Positions 33,185 through 42,153 of a stretch of 64,000 nt of DNA are shown here, piece after piece (the stretch's first letter is position 1; every line of letters starts with the position of its first letter). The notes beneath the pieces were generated by a model. The model worked only from the letters and a program-made list of their open reading frames with translations. It was not told where the DNA came from and searched no databases. A program made the position numbers and the translations under genes. Origin of the DNA: Hydrogenovibrio kuenenii DSM 12350 (GTDB taxonomy: Bacteria > Pseudomonadota > Gammaproteobacteria > Thiomicrospirales > Thiomicrospiraceae); the NCBI RefSeq assembly GCF_000526715.1, contig NZ_JAGP01000001.1:1798001-1862000 (forward strand), in the 5' to 3' direction.

Positions 33185-34135
33185 TTGACCACCACTATGG
33201 ATACTATTGAAATCGCCAAACGCGTCTTCCATATTGAGGCAGACGCCATCAGACATCTAGAAACCTTATTGGACAAACAGTTTAACGATTCGGTTCAAGC
33301 GATCCTGGCCGCTAAAGGACGTGTGGTGATTTGCGGCATGGGAAAATCCGGTTTGATTGGTAAAAAAATCATGGCGACTCTAGCCAGCACTGGCACGCCT
33401 TGCTTCTTCATGCACCCTGGTGAAGCTTTTCATGGCGACTTAGGTATGGTCACGCCCGATGATGTGTTTATCGCACTGTCCAACTCGGGCGAAACAGAAG
33501 AAGTCATCAAGCTGCTGCCGTTCCTGAAAGACAACGGCAATGTCATCGTCTCGATCACTGGCAAACCGGAATCGACCCTAGCCCAAAACTCTCATTACCA
33601 TTTGAACATTGCTGTGCCACAAGAAGCCTGCCCATTGCAATTAGCACCAACTTCTTCCACAACAGCGACTCTGGTAATGGGAGATGCTTTAGCGGTTGCC
33701 TTAATGGAAGCCAGAGGCTTTCAGCCACATGATTTTGCACGATTCCATCCAGGCGGCAGCTTAGGCAGAAAACTTCTGACGCGTGTGCGCCATGAAATGA
33801 AATCCGAAAACCTACCTTTTGTTGCAGGAACAGATGACATTAAAACCGTCATTCATTCCATATCAGAAGGTCGTCTAGGTCTCTGTATTATCGATAACGG
33901 TAAAGGCATTATCACTGATGGCGATTTAAGACGCCATATGGAGGCCGACCTAGTTGGTTTAATGGAAAAAACCGCAGCAGACATTATGAATGCGACACCT
34001 AAAACAATTAATGCTGAAGCAAGACTTTCTGAAGCTGAAGAGCTGATGAATCAAAAGAAAATCACGTCTTTATTGGTTGAGGATGCCAACCAGATTGTCG
34101 GCGTCATACAAATCTACGACTTGAATCCACATTAA
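33185..34135 (+). CDS. kdsD: D-arabinose 5-phosphate isomerase
   Basis: 316 residues from TTG 33185 (CAGGAG close upstream); ATG 33197 is the alternative. SIS domain about 40-175 with VVICGMGKSGLIGKKI, HPGEAFHGDLGMV and SNSGETEEVI, then two CBS domains (about 205-315, ending TSLLVEDANQIVGVIQIYDL). It converts ribulose 5-phosphate to arabinose 5-phosphate, the first step of Kdo synthesis. Followed 15 bases later by waaA. Confidence 0.95.
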   Translation: MTTTMDTIEIAKRVFHIEADAIRHLETLLDKQFNDSVQAILAAKGRVVICGMGKSGLIGKKIMATLASTGTPCFFMHPGEAFHGDLGMVTPDDVFIALSNSGETEEVIKLLPFLKDNGNVIVSITGKPESTLAQNSHYHLNIAVPQEACPLQLAPTSSTTATLVMGDALAVALMEARGFQPHDFARFHPGGSLGRKLLTRVRHEMKSENLPFVAGTDDIKTVIHSISEGRLGLCIIDNGKGIITDGDLRRHMEADLVGLMEKTAADIMNATPKTINAEARLSEAEELMNQKKITSLLVEDANQIVGVIQIYDLNPH

Positions 34136-34150
34136 TTCAACAGGCTGTTT

Positions 34151-35440
34151 ATGAACGCGCTGCTTTATCGACTTTTACTTTGGTTAGCTTTCCCCCTAAT
34201 CGTCTATCAAGCTGCCAAACGCTGTCGTAAAGCAGACCGTACACGTGACGACCAAACCCCAAAAATTCCACACTGTCTTGCCGCACGGTTTGGCTTAAAT
34301 CCAACAAAATTCAAGCAAGATGGTATTTGGATTCACGCGGTTTCCGTTGGTGAAACACGCTCCATTTTTCCATTGCTCAAAGCCCTTAAACAATCTTATC
34401 CAGATTTACCCATCACACTCACCAGCGGTTCCACCCAAGGCGCCATCCAAGCACTAAAATTTGCACCTGTTGAAATACAGCACCAAATGATTCCCTACGA
34501 CTACCCTTTCGCAGTGAAACGGTTTTTAAATCAAATCAAACCCAAACTGGTCATTATGGTGGAGACCGAAATCTGGCCAAATTTATACCAGGCCTGTGCA
34601 GACAAAAACATCCCTCTCATACTTGCCAATGCACGCCTCAAGGATAAGTCGTTTGAAGCCTATTCAAAATTTGGTGGCACACTGGTTAAAAACGCATTGA
34701 ACCAAACCCACCTCATCGCTGCGCAATTCAAGCAAGACAAGGCTAACTTTGCCGCGCTAGGTGCAAAAGAAGATAAAATCAAAATATTGGGCAACCTCAA
34801 GTTTGATATTGAAGTTGCTCGAGACCTTGAGGAAAAAGCTAAATACTGGCGTTGGGAGAACCAAGCAGAACAACGTTTTATTTGGGTTGCGGCAAGCACA
34901 CACAAGCACGAAGAAGAGTTGATGTTGCAAGCGCATCAAGCACTGCTAAAACATCAACCAAATGCGTTATTGATACTGGTACCACGTCATACAGATCGTT
35001 TTACTGAAGTTGCCGAGTTATTGGAACCAAGCTCCGCATCCATTCGCTCAAAAAACGAAAATGTAACCAACGCCAAGCAGGTTTATCTAGCCGATACGAT
35101 TGGTGAGTTGATGTTGTGGTTTCAAATAGCAGATGTCGCTTTTATTGGCGGCAGCCTGGTAGATTTTGGCGGCCACAACATACTAGAACCAGCGGCACTC
35201 AACAAGCCTGTATTATCCGGGCAATACCACCAAAACCTGCAAGCGCTATACGATTCTTTTAAAGAGGATGCTGCGGTGATTATTTCTAAAGATGCTGACG
35301 AACTCGCACAACAATTGATTGAATTGGCAAACCACCCTGAAAAAAGACAAGCCGCAGCAGAAAAAGCATTTAAATGTTTTAGAAAGCAATCCGGTGCACT
35401 AAAGCACTTAATGGCAGAAATCCATACATTACTGAAGTAA
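34151..35440 (+). CDS. waaA: Kdo transferase (3-deoxy-D-manno-octulosonic acid transferase)
   Basis: 429 residues, GT30 family. An N-terminal membrane anchor (LLYRLLLWLAFPLIVYQAA) precedes IWIHAVSVGETRS (catalytic Glu), ETEIWPNLYQAC, RFIWVAASTHKHEEEL and the C-terminal FIGGSLVDFGGHNILEPAAL. It adds Kdo to lipid IVA on the cytoplasmic face of the inner membrane. In operon with kdsD. The gene ends 10 bases before a hairpin of the 18-base repeat family. Confidence 0.95.
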   Translation: MNALLYRLLLWLAFPLIVYQAAKRCRKADRTRDDQTPKIPHCLAARFGLNPTKFKQDGIWIHAVSVGETRSIFPLLKALKQSYPDLPITLTSGSTQGAIQALKFAPVEIQHQMIPYDYPFAVKRFLNQIKPKLVIMVETEIWPNLYQACADKNIPLILANARLKDKSFEAYSKFGGTLVKNALNQTHLIAAQFKQDKANFAALGAKEDKIKILGNLKFDIEVARDLEEKAKYWRWENQAEQRFIWVAASTHKHEEELMLQAHQALLKHQPNALLILVPRHTDRFTEVAELLEPSSASIRSKNENVTNAKQVYLADTIGELMLWFQIADVAFIGGSLVDFGGHNILEPAALNKPVLSGQYHQNLQALYDSFKEDAAVIISKDADELAQQLIELANHPEKRQAAAEKAFKCFRKQSGALKHLMAEIHTLLK

Positions 35441-35450
35441 ATGCTTTAAC

Positions 35451-35502
35451 CCCAGCCTGGTAGTTTTTTGCAAAACAACATCTGAAAATCTGCCAGGCTG
35501 GG
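35451..35502. repeat. Inverted pair of the CCCAGCCTGG repeat (waaA/hemN gap)
   Basis: CCCAGCCTGGTAGTTTTTTG at 35451 and AAAATCTGCCAGGCTGGG at 35485-35502 form a hairpin between two convergent genes. One arm has lost two bases of the GATTTT end. Probably works as a terminator as well as a repeat site. Confidence 0.8.
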
Positions 35503-35533
35503 TATCTTGAATAACTTGTGAAAACGTTATGGG

Positions 35534-35558
35534 AAAGCCAACTCACAGGTTGGCTTTT
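35534..35558. terminator. Bidirectional terminator between waaA and hemN
   Basis: AAAGCCAAC-TCACAG-GTTGGCTTTT: a perfect 9-bp stem with 6-base loop, followed by T residues on the plus strand. It lies 9 bases past the end of hemN. Confidence 0.8.
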
Positions 35559-35566
35559 GTAATCTT

Positions 35567-36949
35567 TTAGATCACTTTAGAGAAACGGTTCTGCACTTCC
35601 GGCTTCATATAGGCATCGAAGACCATACAGATATTGCGAATCAATAATCGTCCCGCTGGGGTGACAAAAATATCCGAATCTGTCACAGTCACCAAACCAT
35701 CTTCCATCATCGGTTTTAATGCTTGCAGCTCTTTGGCAAAATATTCATCAAAATGAATACCCCACCGTTGATTCAGCTTATCGAAGTTCAAATGAAAATG
35801 ACTGATCAAACGGGTAATCACATCACGGCGCAGTTCGTCATCTTCCGTTAAGTGCACCCCTCTAAAGGTCGCCAAATGCCCAGCATCAATCGCTTGATAA
35901 TATTCATCAAGCCCTTTGTAATTCTGCGCATAGGTATTATCGATTAGGGAAATGGACGTTGCGCCCATACCGATCAAGTCACACTCTGCGTGCGTCGAGT
36001 AACCCTGGAAGTTACGGTATAGCGTTTCATTGCGTTGTGCGACGGCCAATTCATCATCCGGTTTGGCGAAGTGATCCATGCCGATATAAACATAACCGGC
36101 TTCCAGCAAACGATTGGTTGTGGCATGCAAAATCGCCAGCTTTTCATCTGGCGAAGGCATATCCGCTTCATTCATTTTCTTTTGTGTCGGGAACAAACTC
36201 GGCATATGCGCATAGTTAAAGATTGAAAAACGATCTGGTTCAGCTTCCAACACTCGATCTAAAGTTTTGATAAAACCAGACTCCGTTTGGAATGGCAGAC
36301 CATAAATCAAATCGACATTCACCGACATAAAGCCAAATTCTCGTGCACCTTCCAAAACTTCGAACGTTTGCTTCTGGGTTTGAATGCGATTAACGGCTTT
36401 TTGCACTTTTTCATCAAAATCCTGCACGCCAAGACTCATGCGATTAAAGCCCAGATTTCGTAACAGCTTTACCGACTCTTTATTGGCTTCACGCGGGTCG
36501 ATTTCAATCGAGTATTCACCAGAGTCGTCATCATGCAGATTAAAGAAACGACGGGTGGTTTCCATTAACTCAGACATTTCATCCATATTGATAAAAGTCG
36601 GTGTTCCACCACCCCAGTGCAGTTGATCCACTTTTCGGCTAGGATCAAAAAGCTTGGATTGCATTTCGATTTCTTTATATAGGCGTTCTAGATAAGGTGT
36701 AGTTTTGGAACGATCACGCGTCCAGACTTTGTTGCAAGCACAGAAAAAACAGACCGTGTCACAAAAAGGAATATGGAAATACAAAGACAAATTTCGACCA
36801 GAAGCATTGCTACGCTCTGCAGCCGCTTCATAATCTGCAATACCAAAATCGTTTTCAAACTGAAGCGCTGTTGGGTAGGAAGTGTACCTTGGCCCAGTTT
36901 GGTTATAACGTTTAATCAGCTCTTCATTAAATTGAATACTTTGTTCCAC
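35567..36949 (-). CDS. hemN: Oxygen-independent coproporphyrinogen III dehydrogenase
   Basis: 460 residues from GTG 36949, behind AAAAAGGGATTGAT; a TTG start at 36985 would add 12 residues and has no ribosome site. The E. coli protein is 457 residues. N-terminus LIKRYNQTGPRYTSYPTALQF is typical. The radical SAM cluster motif is CDTVCFFCAC, with a further cysteine used in HemN. It oxidatively decarboxylates coproporphyrinogen III without oxygen, in the haem pathway. An FNR-like box lies upstream, suggesting anaerobic induction. Confidence 0.94.
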   Translation of the reverse strand: MEQSIQFNEELIKRYNQTGPRYTSYPTALQFENDFGIADYEAAAERSNASGRNLSLYFHIPFCDTVCFFCACNKVWTRDRSKTTPYLERLYKEIEMQSKLFDPSRKVDQLHWGGGTPTFINMDEMSELMETTRRFFNLHDDDSGEYSIEIDPREANKESVKLLRNLGFNRMSLGVQDFDEKVQKAVNRIQTQKQTFEVLEGAREFGFMSVNVDLIYGLPFQTESGFIKTLDRVLEAEPDRFSIFNYAHMPSLFPTQKKMNEADMPSPDEKLAILHATTNRLLEAGYVYIGMDHFAKPDDELAVAQRNETLYRNFQGYSTHAECDLIGMGATSISLIDNTYAQNYKGLDEYYQAIDAGHLATFRGVHLTEDDELRRDVITRLISHFHLNFDKLNQRWGIHFDEYFAKELQALKPMMEDGLVTVTDSDIFVTPAGRLLIRNICMVFDAYMKPEVQNRFSKVI

Positions 36950-37070
36950 ATCAATCCCTTTTTCGTTCTTATTTTTGAACTGCAACAGCGCCTGTTATCC
37001 AGTTTTTATTCATGCAATGCCGAATATTATCGCTATCCCAAAAAGCGGCATAATGCATAATGCATTTAAC

Positions 37071-37084
37071 ATGATTTATATCAA
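37071..37084 (-). promoter_or_regulatory. FNR/Anr-type box upstream of hemN
   Basis: Minus-strand TTGATATAAATCAT matches the TTGAT-N4-ATCAA consensus with one mismatch. It is 121 bases upstream of the hemN GTG. CATTAT and GATAAT, possible -10 boxes, lie between, although their spacing to the FNR site is not exactly the class II distance. Confidence 0.6.
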
Positions 37085-37651
37085 TTAATAAGACTTAAAT
37101 TCTTCATCATCATGCGTTTGCTTGATGACATCCAACACGGTGTATTTAACTGTTTCTTTCGGAGAGTTCTCTGCAAGTTTCAGCTGATGCATCAGTGCTT
37201 GCATGACTGTTTCTGATGGTAGAGCCAAACCTGCCCAGTAGCTTAGTGCACCGCAAATAATGTTCAAATCTACAGATTTCTCGTTTTCTAAAAAGACTTT
37301 ATTGTGCTCAATAGATTGAAAAACTCGATTAGCAAAGATATGCGCCCCTTCGGTTTCTTTTCCAAGTGATAAAATAATAAAGAGACCTTTATCTTCAATA
37401 AAGAACAGCATATCTTCGGTTCTAGCAATCAACTCAATCGCTTTTGCTATGTGGCTCACGACTCTCTCGGAGCTTGCATATTCGCCAAGACCTACAATAA
37501 TCATATCCAGCCAAAAATCGTGTCTTTTAGCAAAAGCACTTGAACGTTCCAGTTCAATTTCAAGCACATCGACATTTAAAAATTTTCTAAAGCCGTCATC
37601 ATTGGTACTATCGTCTAATTCTCTTCCAAAAATATCCAATCGCATACCCAT
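37085..37651 (-). CDS. Degenerate GGDEF-like protein
   Basis: 188 residues from ATG 37651 with AAGGAATGACATC ahead; a TTG at 37684 would overlap rlmKL. The protein has the pattern of a GGDEF fold: DVLEIELERSSAFAKRHDFWLDMIIVGL, a central helix ERVVSHIAKAIELIARTEDM and then IEDKGLFIILSLGKETEGAHIFANRVFQSIEHN. At the active-site position it reads EDKGLF instead of GGDEF, so it cannot make c-di-GMP. It may bind a ligand or be a regulatory remnant. It follows rlmKL by 11 bases. Confidence 0.6.
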   Translation of the reverse strand: MGMRLDIFGRELDDSTNDDGFRKFLNVDVLEIELERSSAFAKRHDFWLDMIIVGLGEYASSERVVSHIAKAIELIARTEDMLFFIEDKGLFIILSLGKETEGAHIFANRVFQSIEHNKVFLENEKSVDLNIICGALSYWAGLALPSETVMQALMHQLKLAENSPKETVKYTVLDVIKQTHDDEEFKSY

Positions 37652-37662
37652 GATGTCATTCC

Positions 37663-39867
37663 TTATTGTCGTGAAAAGATCCAAGCTTGGTGAATCTTCG
37701 CGTTGCGCTTAAAGTCCTGCGGCATTGTTGATTGGGTAATATTTTCAATATGCCAGGCATCTTCAAAAGCTGACATATCTAATTTAAACTTTCTTAAATT
37801 ATTTGAAAAAATCAGCTTGCCATTTTCACTTAGTAATTTCAATGTTTTTTCTAGCAAATCAACATGATCGCGTTGAATATCTAATGTGCCTTCCATTCGC
37901 TTAGACGTTGAAAAGGAAGGTGGATCTATAAAAATCAAATCATAGGTTTTACTAGGCTTTTCGGCCTCTTTATCCAACCACTCTAAAACATTTTCTTGAA
38001 GTAATTGGTGGTCTCTTTCATCAATATTATTAACCATAAAGTTATGTTTTGCCCAGTAAAGATAGGTCTTTGACATATCCAAACTCAAGCTCGACTTACA
38101 GCCAAACACTGCTGCCTCGGCAGTTGCTGTGGCGGTGTAACAAAACAAATTCAGCAAGCTTTTACCATGACTTAACTCAGCCACTTTTTGACGCACTAAA
38201 CGGTGATCTAAGAATAAGCCGGTATCAAGATAATCTGTAAAGTTCACTCTCAGTTTGGTCTGATTTTCTTCAATGGTGAAAAAGTGTTTTTGCTCTTCCA
38301 AGCGTTCGTACTGCGCTTTACCTTTTTGACGTTCACGCACTTTAAAATGAATAGAACTTGGCAAAACCCCAAACACTTCAGGTAAAACCGACATGGCTTC
38401 ATACAAACGTCGTTTCGCTTTGGTAGGGTTAACGGTTTTCGGTGGTGCATATTCTGCAACAACAATATGACGAGCAGACTCAAACGTCTCATACACATCT
38501 ATCGCTAAAGAGTATTCTGGAATATCGGCATCATAAACACGATAGGCGCGCACATTTTCTTTCTTGACCCAGGACTTAAGTCCTTTCATATTTTTTCGAA
38601 TGCGGTTCGCCACCATTTGCGCATTTTCGGAGACAGATAAGTCAGGAAATTGTTGTTTGACCTGAGCTGCCAAATCGACACCAATATTCAATGCAGGTTC
38701 ACGGAACCAGATTTCTTCAACATCAAAACGGAACAAGCGACATTCCATCGCACCGTTAAAAAAATCATGAGAACGTTTTGCTTTCATCCCTAAAAACATG
38801 CCAAGCTCAGTGTGGCAGGTCAATACAGATGCCTTCCACCCAACAAACTCAGACTTAATGTATTCACCTAGTGATTGGTAGATTTGTTTAACAGTATCCT
38901 CATCTCCTAAACGCTCGCCATATGGCGGATTGGATACGACTAGACCAGGTGCCCAATCACCCCACCGGCGCCCCTGCTCAGCAGACATTTGTTTGATTTC
39001 AATCGCATCATCATAGCCTGCATTAATAACCGCATCTCGTGCAATATCCAATGACTTATGTGAAATATCTGAGCCATAAATATTAGGCAAGGACTGCAGC
39101 CCTTTGGATTCTCTCTCTTCAGCTTCGGCAACCAGCTTCTGCCAGAGTTCAGCGTCATGACCCTTCCAACGATTTAACAACATGTTATTGGCTTTGAACA
39201 AACCTGGTGCACAGTCGGAAGCTATCATCGCTGCTTCAATTAAAAAAGTTCCTGAACCACACATAGGGTCATAAAGGCATCCACCCTCACGCGCTATCTC
39301 TTGCCATTGACTACGCATCAAAATAGCTGCCGCGACATTTTCCTTTAAAGGAGCCGTCACTTGCTGACCTTCACGATAGCCACGCTGATGTAACGAATAA
39401 CCTATCAAATCAATACTCAAGGTCAATTCATTACGATTTAAATGGGCGTGAACGCGTAAATCCGGGTTTTCCGTATCAACGAACGGACGTCTATTTTCTA
39501 AGTCTTGAAAAAAATCGACAATACCGTCTTTTACTTTCAAGGCACCATAATGACTGTGCGTAATGCCTACGCCTTGGCCGGAAAAAGAAACGGCAAAACT
39601 GCCTGTAGAAGGGAGATGATTGCGCCAATCAAGTTGTGCAACCTGCTCGGTAAGATCTTCTTGATTTGCTAACTCGCACTCTAAGACAATCAAATACACT
39701 CGGTTAGCTAAGCGAGACCATAAACATGCTCGGTAGCCAACTTCCAAGCTACCTTCAAACGTAGCACCTGTTGGCTGCATTTTGATATTCTCGGCACCAA
39801 AAGATAACAATTCTTCTCTTAAAAGTTCAGACAGGCCTTTAGGGGCGGTAGCAAAAAAACGACACAT
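37663..39867 (-). CDS. rlmL: Bifunctional 23S rRNA methyltransferase (G2445 N2 / G2069 N7)
   Basis: 734 residues (RlmKL fusion). N-terminal THUMP domain (about 40-160) precedes a first methyltransferase with YDPMCGSGTFLIEAAM, VVSNPPYGERLG (NPPY) and a second, RlmK-like, methyltransferase with LLNLFCYTATATAEAA and FIDPPSFSTSKRM. Both catalytic motifs are intact. It modifies the peptidyl-transferase region of 23S rRNA. Divergent from the transglycosylase gene. Confidence 0.95.
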   Translation of the reverse strand: MCRFFATAPKGLSELLREELLSFGAENIKMQPTGATFEGSLEVGYRACLWSRLANRVYLIVLECELANQEDLTEQVAQLDWRNHLPSTGSFAVSFSGQGVGITHSHYGALKVKDGIVDFFQDLENRRPFVDTENPDLRVHAHLNRNELTLSIDLIGYSLHQRGYREGQQVTAPLKENVAAAILMRSQWQEIAREGGCLYDPMCGSGTFLIEAAMIASDCAPGLFKANNMLLNRWKGHDAELWQKLVAEAEERESKGLQSLPNIYGSDISHKSLDIARDAVINAGYDDAIEIKQMSAEQGRRWGDWAPGLVVSNPPYGERLGDEDTVKQIYQSLGEYIKSEFVGWKASVLTCHTELGMFLGMKAKRSHDFFNGAMECRLFRFDVEEIWFREPALNIGVDLAAQVKQQFPDLSVSENAQMVANRIRKNMKGLKSWVKKENVRAYRVYDADIPEYSLAIDVYETFESARHIVVAEYAPPKTVNPTKAKRRLYEAMSVLPEVFGVLPSSIHFKVRERQKGKAQYERLEEQKHFFTIEENQTKLRVNFTDYLDTGLFLDHRLVRQKVAELSHGKSLLNLFCYTATATAEAAVFGCKSSLSLDMSKTYLYWAKHNFMVNNIDERDHQLLQENVLEWLDKEAEKPSKTYDLIFIDPPSFSTSKRMEGTLDIQRDHVDLLEKTLKLLSENGKLIFSNNLRKFKLDMSAFEDAWHIENITQSTMPQDFKRNAKIHQAWIFSRQ

Positions 39868-39981
39868 GAAAATATTCTCGGGAAATAAGCGTTATTTTAC
39901 TGCATTCATAGCAACCTCTTAGTAAAATAAACGCTAGACAATAAATAGACACATTATAACGAACACTCTGGACGCGTAATT

Positions 39982-41238
39982 TTGGGCACACGACAAACAC
40001 GATTAAAACCTCTTTTTCTGGTTTTAACCCTTAGCTTTTTTGCATTGCTACTCAATAATTCTTTGGCTTATGCAGGCGCTTATACTCCACCAGCAGACCA
40101 AAATGAAACCAACTTTCAAAAGTGGGTTACCACCTTTAAAAAACAAGCGCTAAAACAAGGTATTTCTCAAAAAACACTGGATATTGCTTTCAAAAACGTA
40201 CACCTAAATCTTCGTGTTCTAGAATTAGATCGTCGTCAGCCAGAGTTCGCCCAAACATTCTGGCAGTATTTCAACCGAGCAGTGACTGATTGGCGTATCG
40301 TCAAAGGGAAATTACTACTTAAGAAATATCATGCAGAATTGGCTGAAGTCACCAAAAAATACGGTGTGCCAGAACGCTTCCTTGTCTCTTTCTGGGGCAT
40401 GGAAACCAACTTTGGCAGCTATACCGGCAGCACACCAATCATCGAGTCTCTCGCAACACTTTCTTACGATAACCGTCGTTCCGATTTTTTCAGCAAGGAA
40501 CTCATTAGTGCCTTGAAAATACTCGACCAGGGCAATGTGACAGTTGATGAAATGAAAGGCTCTTGGGCGGGCGCAATGGGTCAATGCCAATTTATGCCAA
40601 GCAACTATCTAAAATACGCAGTAGATGGCGACAAATCTGGTCATAAAGATCTCTGGAACAGTTTGCCAGATGTTTTCAACTCTATGGGAAATTTCCTTCA
40701 AGCACTAGGTTGGCAACGTGGAGAAAATTGGGGACGTGAAGTAAAACTACCAAAAGGGTTTGATTTAACACTCGCGGATGGAAAAACCAAACACCCACTT
40801 GCCTATTGGCAAAAACTAGGCCTTAAGCTAGCTGATGGACGACCAATCCCTCATGAAGCAATGGATGCTGCTTTAGTCTTACCTTACGACTATAGAGGCC
40901 CTGCTTTTTTGGTATATGACAACTACTTCGTTATTAAAAGATGGAACCGTTCCGATAGCTATGCACTTGCTGTTGCTCACCTAGCTGATAGGTTGGTTGG
41001 TCGCCCTGAATTATCTAAATCAGCCCCCAAAGATGACCGTTCACTTTCCCATCAACAGATTATTGAATTACAAAACCGTCTGCAACGTGAACATTATGAC
41101 ATCGGGATTTTAGACGGTATTATTGGTGGCAAAACACGTCAAGCTGTTCGCGACTACCAAATCAAAATGCACCTACCACCAGATGGTTACCCTTCTTACC
41201 GAATGTTGCAAATTCTAAGAAAAAACCAAGGCGATTAA
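39982..41238 (+). CDS. Lytic murein transglycosylase (MltB family) with peptidoglycan-binding domain
   Basis: 418 residues from TTG 39982 (weak ribosome site). A signal peptide (about 1-32, ending SLAYA) is followed by the GH103 catalytic domain with VSFWGMETNFGSYTG (catalytic Glu), GSWAGAMGQCQFMPSNY and FNSMGNFLQALGW. At the C-terminus is a PG_binding_1 repeat, LQNRLQREHYDIGILDGIIGGKTRQAVRDYQ. It cleaves peptidoglycan glycan strands with 1,6-anhydro ends. There is no lipobox, so it is periplasmic. Confidence 0.9.
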   Translation: MGTRQTRLKPLFLVLTLSFFALLLNNSLAYAGAYTPPADQNETNFQKWVTTFKKQALKQGISQKTLDIAFKNVHLNLRVLELDRRQPEFAQTFWQYFNRAVTDWRIVKGKLLLKKYHAELAEVTKKYGVPERFLVSFWGMETNFGSYTGSTPIIESLATLSYDNRRSDFFSKELISALKILDQGNVTVDEMKGSWAGAMGQCQFMPSNYLKYAVDGDKSGHKDLWNSLPDVFNSMGNFLQALGWQRGENWGREVKLPKGFDLTLADGKTKHPLAYWQKLGLKLADGRPIPHEAMDAALVLPYDYRGPAFLVYDNYFVIKRWNRSDSYALAVAHLADRLVGRPELSKSAPKDDRSLSHQQIIELQNRLQREHYDIGILDGIIGGKTRQAVRDYQIKMHLPPDGYPSYRMLQILRKNQGD

Positions 41239-41323
41239 ACACTAGACCTAGATTCCATTTTACAAATTGATCTCTTACTCTCTTAATGCAAAAAAGATAA
41301 AATGTTATTAGGGGAGAAGGAAA

Positions 41324-41476
41324 GTGAATCGCATGGATAGCAAAAACATAAAGACAATTAGAACAAACTTGCCAAGTGCTTATCAGTTCTGGAAGTTAAT
41401 GAGTAAGCTCACTAAATTAAACAATTTAGAGCTTAAGCAAAAGCGTGCGTCCTCTCAGCAAATCAAACAAGCTTAA
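41324..41476 (+). CDS. Small basic protein of 50 residues, unknown
   Basis: GTG 41324 behind GGGGAGAAGGAAA, ending TAA 41474-41476. The peptide is MNRMDSKNIKTIRTNLPSAY... and ends QQIKQA; it is lysine-, leucine- and asparagine-rich with one tryptophan. The strong ribosome site and the repeat-hairpin terminator 28 bases downstream support a real gene. No family recognised. Confidence 0.5.
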   Translation: MNRMDSKNIKTIRTNLPSAYQFWKLMSKLTKLNNLELKQKRASSQQIKQA

Positions 41477-41503
41477 TTCAACCGACAAGCAACAAATCCA
41501 ATC

Positions 41504-41556
41504 AAAATCTGCCAGGCTGGGGTAGTTTATAAAATTAACCCAGCCTGGCAGATTTT
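41504..41556. repeat. Inverted pair of the CCCAGCCTGG repeat (before lspA end)
   Basis: AAAATCTGCCAGGCTGGG (41504-41521) and CCCAGCCTGGCAGATTTT (41539-41556) form an 18-bp stem, followed by A/T-rich sequence. It lies between the small plus-strand ORF and the convergent lspA gene. Confidence 0.85.
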
Positions 41557-41606
41557 AAAAATAAAACACTTAAAGATTTAATGCAGACAAAGCGTAGGAA
41601 AAACGC

Positions 41607-42149
41607 TTAGGAATTAGACTTTGATTCCTCTGAATCTCGGTCTGTTTTTTTCAGGAAAAACTCTGAAATCAACAAAGCTACTGCGCCAATAGAAATGGCG
41701 ACATCAGCAACATTGAATGTAGCGTAATGCCAAATCCCGATATAAAAGTCGATAAAATCTGTCACTCGACCGGCCACAATACGATCAATAACATTACCCA
41801 AAGCGCCACTCAGCACTAAATTAATCCCTACTAACTCAAGTGACCATTTACTAGGCAAACGCTTCAACCAAAGCAATAAAACAACACTAACTGCTACCGC
41901 CAAAGCTGAAAACAACCAACGTTGCCAACCCCCCATATCTGCCAGAAAACTGAATGCTGCACCTTCGTTATAAACAAGCGTGAAGTTTAAGTGCGGCAAC
42001 ACCGCAACAGGTACACCAAACTCTAAAGCGCTGTTCACCCAGTATTTGGTAAGCTGATCCAGCACGATTACCACCAAAGCCAACCACAAAGTAATCAACC
42101 CTGTTGAACGCCACCCTGCTTTCAGATTATTGTTTTGATCAGACATCAT
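41607..42149 (-). CDS. lspA: Lipoprotein signal peptidase (signal peptidase II)
   Basis: 180 residues with four membrane segments. Motifs: VLDQLTKYWV, VYNEGAAFSFL, GALGNVIDRI (first catalytic Asp) and FIDFYIGIWHYATFNVADVAISIG (second Asp). It cleaves the signal peptide of prolipoproteins after lipidation. Starts 5 bases downstream of ileS, as in the classic ileS-lspA order. Confidence 0.96.
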   Translation of the reverse strand: MMSDQNNNLKAGWRSTGLITLWLALVVIVLDQLTKYWVNSALEFGVPVAVLPHLNFTLVYNEGAAFSFLADMGGWQRWLFSALAVAVSVVLLLWLKRLPSKWSLELVGINLVLSGALGNVIDRIVAGRVTDFIDFYIGIWHYATFNVADVAISIGAVALLISEFFLKKTDRDSEESKSNS

Positions 42150-42153
42150 CTAA

